From Paraphysomonas bandaiensis (Eukaryota; Chrysophyceae): 64,000 nucleotides of DNA. The DNA is taken from NCBI GenBank assembly GCA_965644295.1, contig CBFFRP010000107.1:1-64000 (forward strand), written 5' to 3'. Shown here one piece after another: positions 50,649 through 62,308 of this stretch (position 1 is its first letter; every line of letters begins with the position of its first letter). The notes below the pieces were generated by a model. The model ran no database searches and had not been told where the DNA came from. It saw nothing but the letters and a program-made list of their open reading frames with translations. A program made the position numbers and the translations under genes.

Positions 50649-52466
50649 TCAGGCAAGATCGGAAACAACGATTTCGTTGGTTAACTGTTTCGCTCCGGTG
50701 ATCCCTTCTCCCTTCGCGTAAGAATGGTACTGCATCCACAATCCCAAAATGCGGAGAGAGAACTGTAGAAATGTAAACATGCAGGAGACGACCACTCCAC
50801 CAGTCGCAGGGGAACTTGCTGATGTGGCAATAAAAAATATAAAACCCAATACTGAAAATATAACGTCTCTCTGAAGAGTCTTAGTGTCAAATTCCTTCAC
50901 ACGCATGTAACGCAGCTTCTCTATGAAGGCGAACATGCTGTAGAGTCCGTTTAGAACCAAAATCGGATGATTGGCCGTAAAGGAAAAAGATACAATCATA
51001 CAAATGAAGGAAAAGAGGAATATCGTGTAGTAGGTAACTCTGTAATGATAAGACATATCTACCCTTATGTGAACACCTCCCGAGATAGCATCAAGCAGAA
51101 AAGTCGATAGGTCAGGTTCACGAGAGTGTAGTAGGTGCTGATATTTACTTAGCGGGTCATAAGCCTCCAGTTTCAGGTTGCGAAGGAAGTTCTGCCTCTC
51201 CAGGCGATCTCGAACTTTTCGGTCCTCTATAGCTCCTGAGAGCTGGCAAATAAGATCAATGCACTTCCGCGAGTCTTCGTCAGGAGACACCACAATCACT
51301 CCCTTGTGCTTCATCGTGTAGTCAGTGTCATCTGTGTACACCAAATGGATCGTGTGGAATCGCTTTATGAACTTTTCTTCTATAACTGACTTGCTCACGG
51401 CCCTCTCCTTCTCTGAAAAAGGATCCAATATCACCGCCTCCTCGTCACGACTCGCGGAATACGAGCTCTGAGATACTAACTTGTCGATTTCTCCCACTTG
51501 CATCGACTTTGCTGTCAAATTCCATTTCAACAGCCTTTCCTCGTGGCTTCCACATAGGAAGGAACATGATGGGCATATATTACATGAACAGCAATTGCAC
51601 TTTATTGAACAGCATAATCCGCACGCCAGGTCCTCTTCCTTCTCATCATGATTCGTAGAGAACTTGTGCATGTCCACGCTATCATGAACCTGATGGTGCG
51701 CACTCAATAGGTCCTCAAGATTGAGAGAAATGAAGGCGCCATCGACGCTTCTGTGGTTCAGGTCCTCAACGTCGAATGTATATGTGCTCTTTTTCTTCTT
51801 TCCACAACACCATTCAATATCACAGAGCACTTGAAACATCCAGCTTTTCACGCTGTGAAAGAACTCTCTCGAATCAAAATTTCCAGACTCGTGCCTGCTG
51901 TAGAAAAACAACCTGTAGTGGTACTCTCCCTCTGCGGTAGGAATGGGCCTCCTTGTTAGGAAGAGTCTACCGTCGCCTTGTAGATCAGAATAACATTGGG
52001 GAGCATTGAGAAACCCAACACAATTAATGTAGGAAACAATTTCTTCTCCCATGCTTTTCAGAGTAATAAGTTCGTCCCCGAATCTAATTGACAACATCGG
52101 TTACTAAATAAATATTGATGACATGCATAACACTCACTTGGTGATTGAATCTTCAATAATTCCATCTTCCAAGCATGACATCTTCAAACGACATTCTTCA
52201 GCACATTTTTTGTCTAATTCTAAAATTCTTTCAACTCTACTTTCAGTAAGTTTTGAGGGAAGTTTAATCTTTTTAACTTCTCCAGACAATGCGGTCTGCT
52301 TTTGCAATACTGAGTGTTCCTTCAGGTAATTCTCATCAGGACTTCCATTTATAGCTGGAGAATATTCTTTATCTTTATAAGATTTTAACAAATCTGTGTA
52401 CTCATTTTCATCCCAATCTTCTTCCAGTTGAAGCTGTACAGTTATTTTATCAATATCTTTCATCAT
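50649..52466 (-). CDS. Hypothetical cysteine-rich multi-pass membrane protein
   Basis: A large exon with a 482-codon frame (50649-52097) is probably joined to an upstream exon (about 52137-52466, starting MMKDIDKITVQLQLEEDWDE) through a GTGAGT donor and an acceptor before CATGGGAGAA near 52050; this gives a protein of ~575 aa. If not spliced, the large exon could start on its own ATG at 52097. The N-terminal half is hydrophilic. Its centre is a dense Cys cluster (CGLCCSIKCNCCSCNICPSC, then SFLCG), resembling PLAC8-like or metal-binding clusters. The C-terminal half has about four TM helices (YTIFLFSFICMIVSFSF, PILVLNGLYSMFAFIEKL, VIFSVLGFIFFIATS, VVVSCMFTFLQFSLRILGL). No family was identified with confidence. 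Confidence 0.65.
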
Positions 52467-53425
52467 GTTGAATAGAACTAGATCAGTGTGTTCAATCTTA
52501 AGCTGATTATGCAGACCTCTTGCTATCTTCTATTGCCCTTTCCCCTCTCTATCCTCCATTACCCTCGATAGATGACCTGATCTAAAATTTATGTGTTCTG
52601 ATTTACTAGTGAAGCAGTCGGAGCCAATGCTGGAGCTGAAGTACTAAGAAGGTATCTTTTTGTCCCCAGCCCCCTCTAGCACTCGCGTATCGGCATCCTT
52701 TGTATATTTTTGTTCAAATATGCCTCTAATATTGAGACAATAATTATCTTGACAATATGCCGTAGTTGTATTGCAGTAATGTAGATAATATTTGCTTCAA
52801 TTAATTTCCGAAAAATAAGATGCTGACTGCCGATACGTCGAACCTATCTATAGCCTACTCACGATATATCGCGGTTCCTTATATAATACCCATACGGGTA
52901 TACCGGTATAGGCTATATGGTAATACGATCGTAGTACGTTGACCATAAAAGCCCTGATATTAGAAGAAAAGGTCGCTTTTCATTTCAAATACAGAGAGTT
53001 TGGGTAAGCAATTTTCCAATAAAAATCTTTCTGTCTGTACGTACAGCAGTATACTTCGTTTTCATATTACGTTGTACTGTGTACAGGTATCAATGTACTG
53101 TACTGTACAAGGCCTATACAACTGTATAGACCAGTTTTTTTCTGTGTTGGTTTCTACGCATTGTGGTATATGTATGTAGAACCCAACACGTAGTTGTTCA
53201 GGTCTTCTTCTTCTTGTGACGGTGTTACTGTATGGAACTATAGCCAACTTAACGTGACGTGGATTGTACTGTATATACGAGAGGTGATAAACGAAGACTG
53301 TCCTCTGAACCACTCCTGTATATTCATATATGCGCTTGACAGTAATAACAGTCTATTAGTATGTATATTTCTGTCGTCTAACCAGACATTACTATACATA
53401 CATATCTATATATTGTCGAAGAGAA
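52467..53425. other. Gene-free spacer
   Basis: Divergent region between the Cys-rich membrane protein and the RING gene. No supported frame; a GTACTGTACTGTACAA-type simple repeat at about 53095-53110. Confidence 0.5.
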
Positions 53426-54417
53426 ATGGGATCAGGAGTGAGCAGAGGTCGTAATCAACGATCCACTAGAATACAAGTATCAAGAAATTCGACTTCTAGT
53501 GTATCACAAGCTGTGGAATCGACATCATCAGCAGTGCAGTCTCAGAGCAGTCATCCGGTGGCATCGAATGACAGGTTTACTCCCAACAGAAGAAGGTACG
53601 TATATGTTTATATTTCTTATAGTTGTAATTGTTGGGTGATGTGATTGCAGTAGTGAGAACTTTCAGCCATGTATTGATAGCAATGATTCGTCGCCGGATA
53701 GAGAAGAAGCCAATATGCGTGCTCATATGGCTCAGTCGGCGATGTCCCTTGAAATGGATAACGACGATCTCATATTTAATATGTTATACTTTGGACAGTC
53801 GGGCGCAAGTATTCAGTCCATGTTTAACACTGCCCTGGAAGAGACACTTGCTGCTCACTCGACTGAAAATACGTATGTTTTTGAAATCCATATTGTTGAA
53901 TGAATGAATGAATGATTTTGTATGAGTAGGCCGTACAAGCTGCAGCCGGCAACAGAAGAGGCACTTGGACGACTGCGGGTAATGATTATGAATGATGATG
54001 TGGAGGTGGACGAGAAGGAATGTGCAATATGTCAGGAGGATATGGAAGTGGGGAACGAAATCGTTTTTATGCCGGCCTGTGATCACGGGTTTCACAACGA
54101 GTGCATGCAGCGATGGCTCAAATTGGTGCGTGCTTCGAACAATATATTGCTGTATTTAAAACTAGTTTACGTATAATTAGCAAAATTGGTGTCCAGTATG
54201 CCGGTCACAGATCGTGAAGGCGGAGACACTGGAGTCGCTTGAGACAGCCAAAGTTAATCTTAGTGCCCAGTTCCTGAGTATATCTGGGGATGAGGAAAAG
54301 AACGATCACGATGAACGAGGGTTGCGATCGGACAGGTCCGTCGAGGGACTCTTGGCGAGACAAATAGTTGATAGAGTTCTGGATTCGGCCGTCACGAGCT
54401 CTCCTATGAACCTTTGA
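53426..54417 (+). CDS. RING-H2 E3 ubiquitin ligase, predicted N-myristoylated
   Basis: Four exons (53426-53595, 53651-53872, 53930-54125, 54181-54417) with introns of 55-57 nt encode 274 aa. The N-terminus MGSGVSRGRN fits the myristoylation consensus. A Ser-rich disordered stretch and a Met/Gly-rich helical region follow. The RING-H2 finger CAICQED...PACDHGFHNECMQRWL...WCPVCR has the C-C-C-H-H-C-C-C ligand set, and the last intron falls inside the finger, before QNWCPVC. The C-terminal tail is charged. It probably recruits an E2 enzyme at a membrane; substrate unknown. The fourth exon completes the finger and confirms the splicing. Confidence 0.92.
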
Positions 54418-55899
54418 GTGAAAAAATCTTTTGTGATTTAGATTTCAACTATCCTCGTATTGCTACCACGTATACTTTATGAACTACGATATTCAGTAGT
54501 TTTGTATTATGTTCTTTTCGGTTGTATTTTTGTTTTTATGAATAGCACTGCCTTGCGTGATACTTTTTCAAATGTCTTGTTTTGCCGATGTATACATCTA
54601 CCGCGATGTAGATATAATACCATATATGAATCTTTGATATTTTGGTGTACTGTTTATGCAACTTTTGTATCTATAATATGAACTCATTCAAATTCAGTAC
54701 GTAGTAATTTATTTTTGTTTGGTATTTTGCAGCGTTATGTCGAATTGAATTGTCAGGATGTTGCGTCAAGACACTTTGGACATCCAAATGCTGAAACTCC
54801 ATTCACATGATTCATAATTAATCTAGGGAGTACTTTACGAAGTTTATTTGTGTATTTTCTACATGCCACTAACGTAGTTGCGGCTTAAATTGCCTAGATG
54901 ACACTCTACTTATACTCTACTACTACCAACCAATATTGTTTCGACCTTGATAGGGGCGATCTTATACAGTATACAGTCAATTTTATTTAGTTGGGCTACG
55001 CTACTTCATAGCATATCATCATATTTGTATAAGACTGTCTGCTGTCTTTACATGCCGTATTCTACAAGAAACAGCTATAATTCAAGACCTTAGAAATACA
55101 GCAATAATCCAGTTGATGGACTTTCAAATGAATGCTGCTGAATAATTAGTCGAACTGCAATACTTTTTATTTTATTCAGCTCTACCACATATATTGTAAT
55201 CGAAGCAAGTCTTGCCTTGTGTTTCTTCACTAATCTATTCTTGTTATACTAATATCAAGGACGAACTCCAGATGGAGTCTCCACTACCTTCCGCTTGTCG
55301 CTTGTGTTGACGTCTTTGGGACTTGACGAATAAACAGCCATCCGGGCTATTGGGCTGTCTGCTGAAGTCAAGCATCCCGTCTGTTCACCTTAAGGGGTCA
55401 AAATCCTTAAGTCAGCAGATGTCAGGTATATCAGAATTCTGCTTGCTCACGACGTTTGCTTTGAGTGATTGAGCGAAAGTGATTACACCTTGGTGCTTGC
55501 GGTAACGCACAAGCAGCTTTCGTATCGTTACATAGTAGGATATCAGAGTTCAACGCCTATTGCTAATAGATATTAACAACTAACACGCAGACATCTGCCA
55601 CAGCCTCACTAGACCTCTGTATTCTACGAATCAAGTATACACCAAGCAAAACTTCGAAATGAAAACATATTGTTTTTTTTTTATCCTATTATCTGCTATA
55701 TGTAACTATTCACTATTCTACGGGTCTGTTCATGTCAGCCTTGTGCTCGATGTATAACAATAAAATTATGAATGATTCATAAGATCGGTAAGAACAATTT
55801 CAGATGAACTTTTGATGCAAGAAGTCCATAAGTGCAAGCAAGGTATGCTTATCTTACGGTTGTAAGGTAATTTCATAAGTTAATCACTGTTCTAATACA
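54418..55899. other. Spacer containing dispersed repeat R1 copy 3
   Basis: 3' flanks of two convergent genes. Apart from the R1 copy at 55306-55566 no gene or other repeat was recognised. Confidence 0.5.
55306..55566 (-). repeat. Dispersed repeat family R1, copy 3
   Basis: Inverse orientation relative to copies 1 and 2. Read on the minus strand it runs TTAGCAATAGGCGTT, AACTCTGATATCCTACTAT, GCTGCTTGTGCGTTACCGCA, CGTGAGCAAGCAGAATTCTG, ATATACCTGACATCTGCTGA, CGGGATGCTTGACTTCAGCA, CGGATGGCTGTTTATTCGTC. A truncated relative may lie at about 62083-62130 (AACTCTGATATTTGG...ACTGCTTGCGCGTG). Confidence 0.75.
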
Positions 55900-57856
55900 T
55901 TACGACGGAATCCATTTCGAATAGAAATCGTTTCCTTTGTCATCCACAACTATAAATGCCGGGAAATCTACGACTTCGATTTTCCAAACAGCCTCCATTC
56001 CAAGTTCTGGGTATTCTAAGACTTCAACTTTCTTGATAGATTTCTCAGCTAATATAGCAGCAGGACCTCCAATTGACCCCAAGTAGAAGCCCCCGTACTT
56101 CTTACAGGCTTGCGTAACAGCCTTGGACCTGCACACATCATTATTAGTGCACGCTAGAAATAGTACGGTAATATCCACCTGTTCCCCTTCGCAAGGGTGA
56201 TAAAACTCCCTCCAGCTTGCATGAACTTGTCCACGTACGCGTCCATACGCCCTGCAGTGGTGGGACCGAAAGATCCTGACGCATATCCCTCAGGCGTTTT
56301 CGCTGGCCCAGCGTAATACACCATGTGGTCCTTCATGTACTGCGGCATACCCTCTCCACTGTCTACGCGCTCCAGTATCTTAGCATGTGCCTGGTCACGA
56401 GCCACAACTAAGGTACCAGTGAGGTTGAGACGAGTTGTTACAGGAAATTGGGAGAGCTTTTCGCGCAGAGCGGCCATAGGCATATTTATGTCTAAAGAAA
56501 CAGCATCCCCTTTAGAAACATCATCTTCCTGGACCTCCGGGAGGTATTTCCCCACATCACGCTCTAGTTCTTCAAGGAACACTCCTTCCGAAGTAATCTT
56601 TCCCTTTATTTGTCTGTCGGCAGAGCAAGATACCCCCAGCCCAACTGGGCAAGATGCTCCATGCCGCGGCAATCGCACAACCCGCACGTCGTGGCAGAAG
56701 TACTTCCCGCCAAATTGTGCGCCGATGCCCATCTTCTGTGTTAGTTCAAGAACACGCTGCTCAAGTTCTAAATCGCGAAAGGCTCGTCCATGCTCATTAC
56801 CAGTGGTTGGGAGCTCATCGTAATACTTAGTAGATGCCTAACACAAAGATAATGAGAAGAACACAGAAAAAAATATATGTGTACCATTTTTACGGTCTTC
56901 AGATTCATCTCAGCAGAGAGACCACCAATGACGATAGCGAGGTGATAGGGAGGACAAGCGGAAGTACCAATGCTCTTAATCTTTTCTTCCAGAAAATCCA
57001 TGACCGTATCAGTGTTGCGAAGAAGTGCTTTCGTCTGCTGATAAAAAAACGTCTTGTTTGCGGAACCACCACCTTTGGCAATGAAAAGGAATTTGTAGGC
57101 CTCTCCTGCAGCCGCATATAGCTCGATCTGAGCAGGAAGGTTTGTACGAGTGTTCACCTCATCGAACATATTGAGAGGTGCCAACTGTGAGTATCTAAGG
57201 TTTGTCTTCGTGTAGGTGTCGTAGACTCCTTTCGATAGATGCGCCTCGTCCTGACCATCAGTCAGAACGTATTGGCCACGTTTACCACTGATAATTGCAG
57301 TCCCAGTGTCTTGGCATCCAGGAAGAATAAAGTTAGATGCAATATTTGCATTCTTGAGAAGTGTCATTGCAACGAATTTGTCGTTGTCTGTTGCCTCAGG
57401 ATCCTACAAACAGTTACACATAGAAGATAAAGAAGAAAGTGTTAAATACCTTGGTAATATTAGACAGCTGCTGCAAATGACCAGGCCGAAGCAAGTGTGC
57501 AATGTCTCTCTATATACAAATCAGCATGGATAGCACATACAAGATATATCCGAACCATAGCAGTGGAAGCCAATAGAGTTAACGCTTCCGGCTCAACTTT
57601 AAGAAATTTCATTCCATTTGCCTGAAATTCATAACGAAAACCACGTTAAATATATACCTGAGAGAAATATGTGCATTACTTCAATCGTGCTGACATGATC
57701 ACTAGTCAGTTTGCGGTAAGGTGTGTTGTCCTCACTGAGATCGAACAGCTCCTGATAGTGAAAGGGTTTGTTTGCACTAGAGGATGCAAGCCGAGGGGAA
57801 ATGCAGGAACGAATACTAACCGCAGAGCGGCGAAGGAGTGATTTACTGCACAGCAT
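55900..57856 (-). CDS. Class I (iron-sulfur) fumarate hydratase, mitochondrial
   Basis: Six exons (57680-57856, 57556-57621, 57450-57509, 56894-57403, 56179-56837, 55900-56128) encode 566 aa from ATG 57856. The N-terminus [20 protein letters not shown] is a mitochondrial presequence. Class I fumarase signatures: [20 protein letters not shown] (first cluster Cys), [36 protein letters not shown], and [20 protein letters not shown] then VSCSADR (further cluster Cys). The beta part has [40 protein letters not shown] and the C-terminal [20 protein letters not shown]. The enzyme holds an oxygen-sensitive [4Fe-4S] cluster and hydrates fumarate to malate in the TCA cycle. Most animals, plants and fungi use class II instead; class I is known in trypanosomatids, apicomplexans and some algae. 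Confidence 0.95.
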
Positions 57857-58262
57857 TCTCGTTCTTCCGATACTTAATATTGAATTGCAAATAAGAGCCA
57901 CAAGATGATATATGCATGTATGTATGCACAACTGTATGGTATACTGTGTACCTGTAGAGGTGGTTGTACCCACACAACTGCCACGTATATACACAAACCA
58001 GCAACATATCTAGAAATTTTCGTTTTTTCGAAGGGTTTTATAGAAAATCGGTCAAATTATGTCAACTGTAAAGAGTTTTTGAGAAAACTATCCCTTTTGA
58101 TATAACTAGATTTCAAAAAATAGTGAAAAAATATCGACCCACAGCGAATCTTCCCAACACTTACTTTGGCGCTGTGTGACTGGCGGTGTCTGTGTGTATG
58201 AAGGTGTATCTTGCTTCCATACAGTCATATATGTGTGAGTCATATCTGTCAGGATATTTACA
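57857..58262. other. Divergent promoter spacer
   Basis: Between the fumarase (minus) and DmpA-like (plus) starts. No gene; no GTAGCCCGT box. Confidence 0.5.
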
Positions 58263-59435
58263 ATGACGGAGAAAAAGAGAGCTAGAGATTATGGCATTCC
58301 ATTGCGTGGTATTCCCGGTGAACACAACAACATTACTGATGTCCCTGGTGTTGAGGTGGGCTACAGTACTCTGAGTGGATATTCAGCTGATGTTAATACG
58401 GGTGTCACTTCTATATTTTGTCGTGGTTCCCATCGTCCATGCATCCCTTGCAGTGCGGGGATATTTTCACTCAATGGTAACGGTGAACTAACAGGCAGTC
58501 ATTGGGTAGAGGAACGGGGTGCTGTATCCACCCCTATTGTGCTGACAAATACTCTTGCTGTAGGAACATGTCATAGGGCGCTAATTGACTGGATAAATAC
58601 GAACTATCCCGATGCGGGGGGGTTATGGATGCTTCCTGTAGTGGCTGAAACATTTGATGGGTATCTCTCTGATATTCGTGGGAATCATATTACACCTGAA
58701 CACGTTTATGAATCTCTCCGTACAGCTCGCGGTAATTGTCGTATTGAGGAAGGTGGTGTAGGAGGTGGATGTGGAATGACCTCGTATGGCTATCGAGCCG
58801 GTAGTGGTTCTTCTTCCCGAGTAGTGCCTTACGGAACCGAAACATATCACGTTGGAGTCTTTGTTCAAGCTAATTTCGGTAAGCGGCACCAGTTGACAAT
58901 AGCAGGCATCCATATAGGTGACGCCTTATCCGATGATAACCCAATGGGTGCACCCAGTTCGACAGACACGTCATGCACAGTTGAGGGGGCTGGGTCAATT
59001 ATAGTTATCGTGGCTACGGATGCTCCGATGCTTCCAGGGCAGTGCAAGGCGCTTGCTCGACGGGTCAGCATGGGTATTGCTCGCACAGGATCATCGTGCA
59101 GTCACTTCTCTGGTGATATATTTTTGGCATTTTCTACTGCCAATGATGGGGCACTTACGAGCGAACCCCCACCATCTAAATCAGATCCTGCGAATGAAAC
59201 ACTAGAGACTCTTCAGTACATTCCGTGGGGACGTATGGATAGATTTTATGAAGCAGTCGTGCATGCAACGGAGGAGGCAATTATTAATGCACTCTTTGCT
59301 GGAGAAGAAACTGTGGGGTTTAAAGGGCATAGAGTGCCTGGATTACCGATAGAAAAAGTTGTTGACATTTTGCAACAAAAAATGTTCTGGTTTAATGACA
59401 TCTATATTCTGCCATTAAGAAATTGCCCGGAGTAG
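58263..59435 (+). CDS. P1/DmpA family aminopeptidase (L-aminopeptidase/D-esterase type)
   Basis: Intronless, 390 aa. The whole chain follows the S58 (DmpA/BapA) family: NNITDVPGVEVGYSTLSG, VNTGVTSIFCRG, GSHWVEERGAVSTPIVLTNT, EEGGVGGGCGMTSYGYRAGS, and the autocleavage site EGAGSIIVIVATDAPMLPGQ. There Gly244-Ser245 would be cut so that Ser245 becomes the N-terminal nucleophile. Then ARRVSMGIARTGSSCSHFSG and DIFLAFSTAND. These enzymes remove N-terminal L-, D- or beta-amino acids from small peptides, amides and esters. The family is mainly bacterial, with scattered fungi and protists. No signal peptide is visible, so it is probably cytosolic. The lack of introns next to intron-rich genes fits acquisition from bacteria. 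Confidence 0.93.
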   Translation: MTEKKRARDYGIPLRGIPGEHNNITDVPGVEVGYSTLSGYSADVNTGVTSIFCRGSHRPCIPCSAGIFSLNGNGELTGSHWVEERGAVSTPIVLTNTLAVGTCHRALIDWINTNYPDAGGLWMLPVVAETFDGYLSDIRGNHITPEHVYESLRTARGNCRIEEGGVGGGCGMTSYGYRAGSGSSSRVVPYGTETYHVGVFVQANFGKRHQLTIAGIHIGDALSDDNPMGAPSSTDTSCTVEGAGSIIVIVATDAPMLPGQCKALARRVSMGIARTGSSCSHFSGDIFLAFSTANDGALTSEPPPSKSDPANETLETLQYIPWGRMDRFYEAVVHATEEAIINALFAGEETVGFKGHRVPGLPIEKVVDILQQKMFWFNDIYILPLRNCPE

Positions 59436-60697
59436 CTTTAGATTTATGATACACTCTTAAATTGAGTTTAATATCTACCACTCATGTGGCATTTTTATAG
59501 GGCTGAAATATATAAGTAAAGTAAGATTCAAATGATGTGCTTTAATGAAATCGATTCCTGTTGTGGAAGTAATACATGCATTGTTTTGGTGCCAAGATAC
59601 ATAGTATCTTACTTTGCGTAGTGCGTAGTACTAACCTATGTTATTAAACAACGGTTCGTCGTGGTACATACATCATACACCCCAATGATAACCACATATA
59701 CTATTTAATATTATTGTATATCATATATCATTACATAACTCACTCAATGAGTGTCTTTCATAAAATATGGATGATAATGAGACACTGATAATTACCAATG
59801 AATTAATGATTAACAACTAATAGACAAAATTGACACTGGAAACATGCAAATGTAGTGGTACTGTTCATTATATAATAGTACCGGAAAGGTGCACGTTCGG
59901 CTATACCACAAAAAACATGACCAATGTCTAATATATGTTGGTTATCAGCATGCTACACCTAGAAGCGCTACTCTATAGTCACTGTTTCCTTGCACGAAGC
60001 AATATGGAAGTCTTTATCAATAACATACATCATTGGCTTCAGATACAAATTCACAGCACTCCACTCAACGAGGCACAATTGAGACACTTGTTGTAAAGGT
60101 TTCATTAAATACGCAACCTGAACAGCTACCTGAACACAATACGAAGCACTTATTGTCACATTCATCGAGAGTGTTTCTGCGGTAGAGGGGCATATCTTCC
60201 GTTTTGTACGAGTGAGCTCATAGACAGAGGGGTAATATGCCCCTATCAAACTAAGGTATAATGATAGAATAGAGTACAGATATATCACCAGCCCCTATCA
60301 TACACTCACTCCTCTCTTAGTTTTCCTTTACCCATATCCTCTATATCATATAGCTGCAATACACTGCTCTGTGCATGTACAGAGTGCATAGCTCTGCCAT
60401 AGCTACTAAGCGATACTGTCGTGTGCTGTATACACATACATACACATGGAACGACCAGCCATGTAGAGATCTGATTGGTCGCTCAGTCAGATTTCAACCA
60501 ATCGTTCACATGATCACACCAAATAGAAAAAAATATCGGTCCAAAAACACCCCCCACAGCAGTGCTCCAGTGGTCTGAGGATCACATATACTTCTAGACT
60601 GTTGCAGTGACCAGTGGTGGGGCATGCCATAGATATCACGGAAATAACCAGATGTGTGGCTACTCAAAACAGTAAACATCATCTTAAGGAAGATAGT
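59436..60697. other. Gene-free spacer
   Basis: AT-rich. A 106-codon frame on the minus strand (59968-60288) shows no recognisable domain and no splice partner, so no gene is claimed. Confidence 0.45.
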
Positions 60698-61476
60698 ATG
60701 TCCCAATATGTTATTCATTGTATCCTTCCTTATGCTAGAAAATGCAAAATCGTCAATGGCAGTGTTGTGATTGCAGACAAATCGGACACATTGCAGGGAA
60801 CAGTAACTGACCGTACAACGAAAGTGAAAGTGATATTAGAAGATAAATCTGTGCAACTCTTAGATTTTGAATCACTTGGAGAGAAATTTGGATTTGAGTA
60901 CTCTACGTACTTGCAATGTCTGCATGAATCGGTGTTTCGCAATATTTTATATTGGGGCTTGGATTCAAGTGCATGCGTTCCTTCAGCAGAAGATGCTGGT
61001 TATAGTAGTAATATTCAGCGAGGATACGTATCCGAAAATGTCTCTGTTCGATATGTGGGGCTCGTAGGAGATGTTGATGTGGGTTATGGCTTGTTTGCTG
61101 ACAGCGCTCTCTCAGCAGGTTACATGGTTGGCGAATATGTAGGCGTGTTAATGGAGAATTCTTCAGCAATATCGTCTGCGTATTGTTTAAATTATCCTTC
61201 CGCGAATAATGGTTACATCATTAATGCGAATGAAATCGGGAACTTGATACGATTTGTAAATCATTCAGACTCACCAAATGCCCAATTCCAGCCGTATGTA
61301 TACGACGATATGGTTCATGTTGTTTGTGTAAGTGTCTTGGTTAGATTTATTTATGTTGTTCTTATGTTACATGCCAGGTATGTGTTAGAAAGGTTGAGCC
61401 AGATGAACAAATTACCGTGAGCTATGGTAAAGCATATTGGGCTGCTCAAAATTATAATCCTGTGGCTATATCATGA
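60698..61476 (+). CDS. SET-domain protein methyltransferase
   Basis: Two exons (60698-61327 and 61378-61476) with a 50-nt GTAAGT...GCCAG intron encode 242 aa from ATG 60698. The first ~120 residues are not assignable. The SET domain follows: VGYGLFADSALSAGYMVGEY, NGYIINANEIGNLIRFVNHS with DSPNAQF (the SAM-binding RFVNHSC.PN core, with Asp in place of Cys), and, across the intron, VEPDEQITVSYGKAYW (the GEELT.DY motif with the catalytic Tyr). No pre-SET or post-SET cysteine clusters are present, which suggests a SET7-like or non-histone lysine methyltransferase. The intron falls just before the final SET motif and confirms the model. Confidence 0.88.
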
Positions 61477-62308
61477 TAAGATAGATAACTCTAACATTTC
61501 TCGTTTGGACGTATGTAATATTTTGTGGCTGTGGTTTTCTTAAATGTAACACTACTAAGTGGATATTGATTGTTCAAGATATCTCGTTTTAGACACTTCA
61601 TTTCTTGATACGATATCTACTATCTACCATTTAATAATAGATATACTAGTAACCAATAATGGTCATGGCATCAATGGACATTAATTGTAATGCTATTATC
61701 AATGCCGGGACATGTTTCATTAATGGCATTATAATTGCCGGGAACTGGGCAGCCATTAATGAAAAAATGAAAACACCTGAGCGTAGAAACATGAATCCAA
61801 TTACATTCCTATTGCTACAAGACAATCATACGATGTGGGATGCTAATATCTCATACTCTCCATATGAAGCCTTGCAAGAAAATCCTGATGTGTTAGTGGA
61901 GGGAGCGTAGTTACGATTCGTAGTCCGGAATATAACTTTATTAGTAATTAATAAGCAGGACACTATCTATTTTCAGCGATAGTATCTAGTGTCTAGTTAG
62001 GTATTATTAGTGAATGTTTGATTATTAGCAATTAGCAGTTGGCGTAGAACTAATGCAGCAAAACAATTTAACTAACTAGTGCTTAACTCTGATATTTGGC
62101 GCCACCAAAACTGCTTGCGCGTGCACATGCAAGGAGAAATATGAGTAAGAGCACAGTACAACATTACCGCTATTTAACATATTAATATCTTTCCCACGTT
62201 ATTTATTATAATCGTTTTAAATTGTTTCAGTATATAGCTGTTTCTGCAATGAAAGAGTTGGGATATTCAACACCAATATTCTTCTTTGCAACACTAATAG
62301 CAACATGT
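61477..62308. other. Spacer with hAT-B relic and a possible R1 fragment
   Basis: 61650-61747 holds TTAATGGCATTATAATTGCC and CAATGCCGGGACA, matching the interior of the right end of hAT-B (49630-49740) in inverse orientation. 62083-62130 resembles the start of repeat R1. No gene. Confidence 0.5.

Noticed and set aside
59968-60288. 106-aa minus-strand protein
   Set aside because: No domain, no signal, no splice partner and ordinary AT-rich composition; it could be a chance frame.
61659-61910. 83-aa ORF rich in Asn/Ile
   Set aside because: It runs through the hAT-B end relic (CATTAATGGC-type palindromes) and is not conserved.
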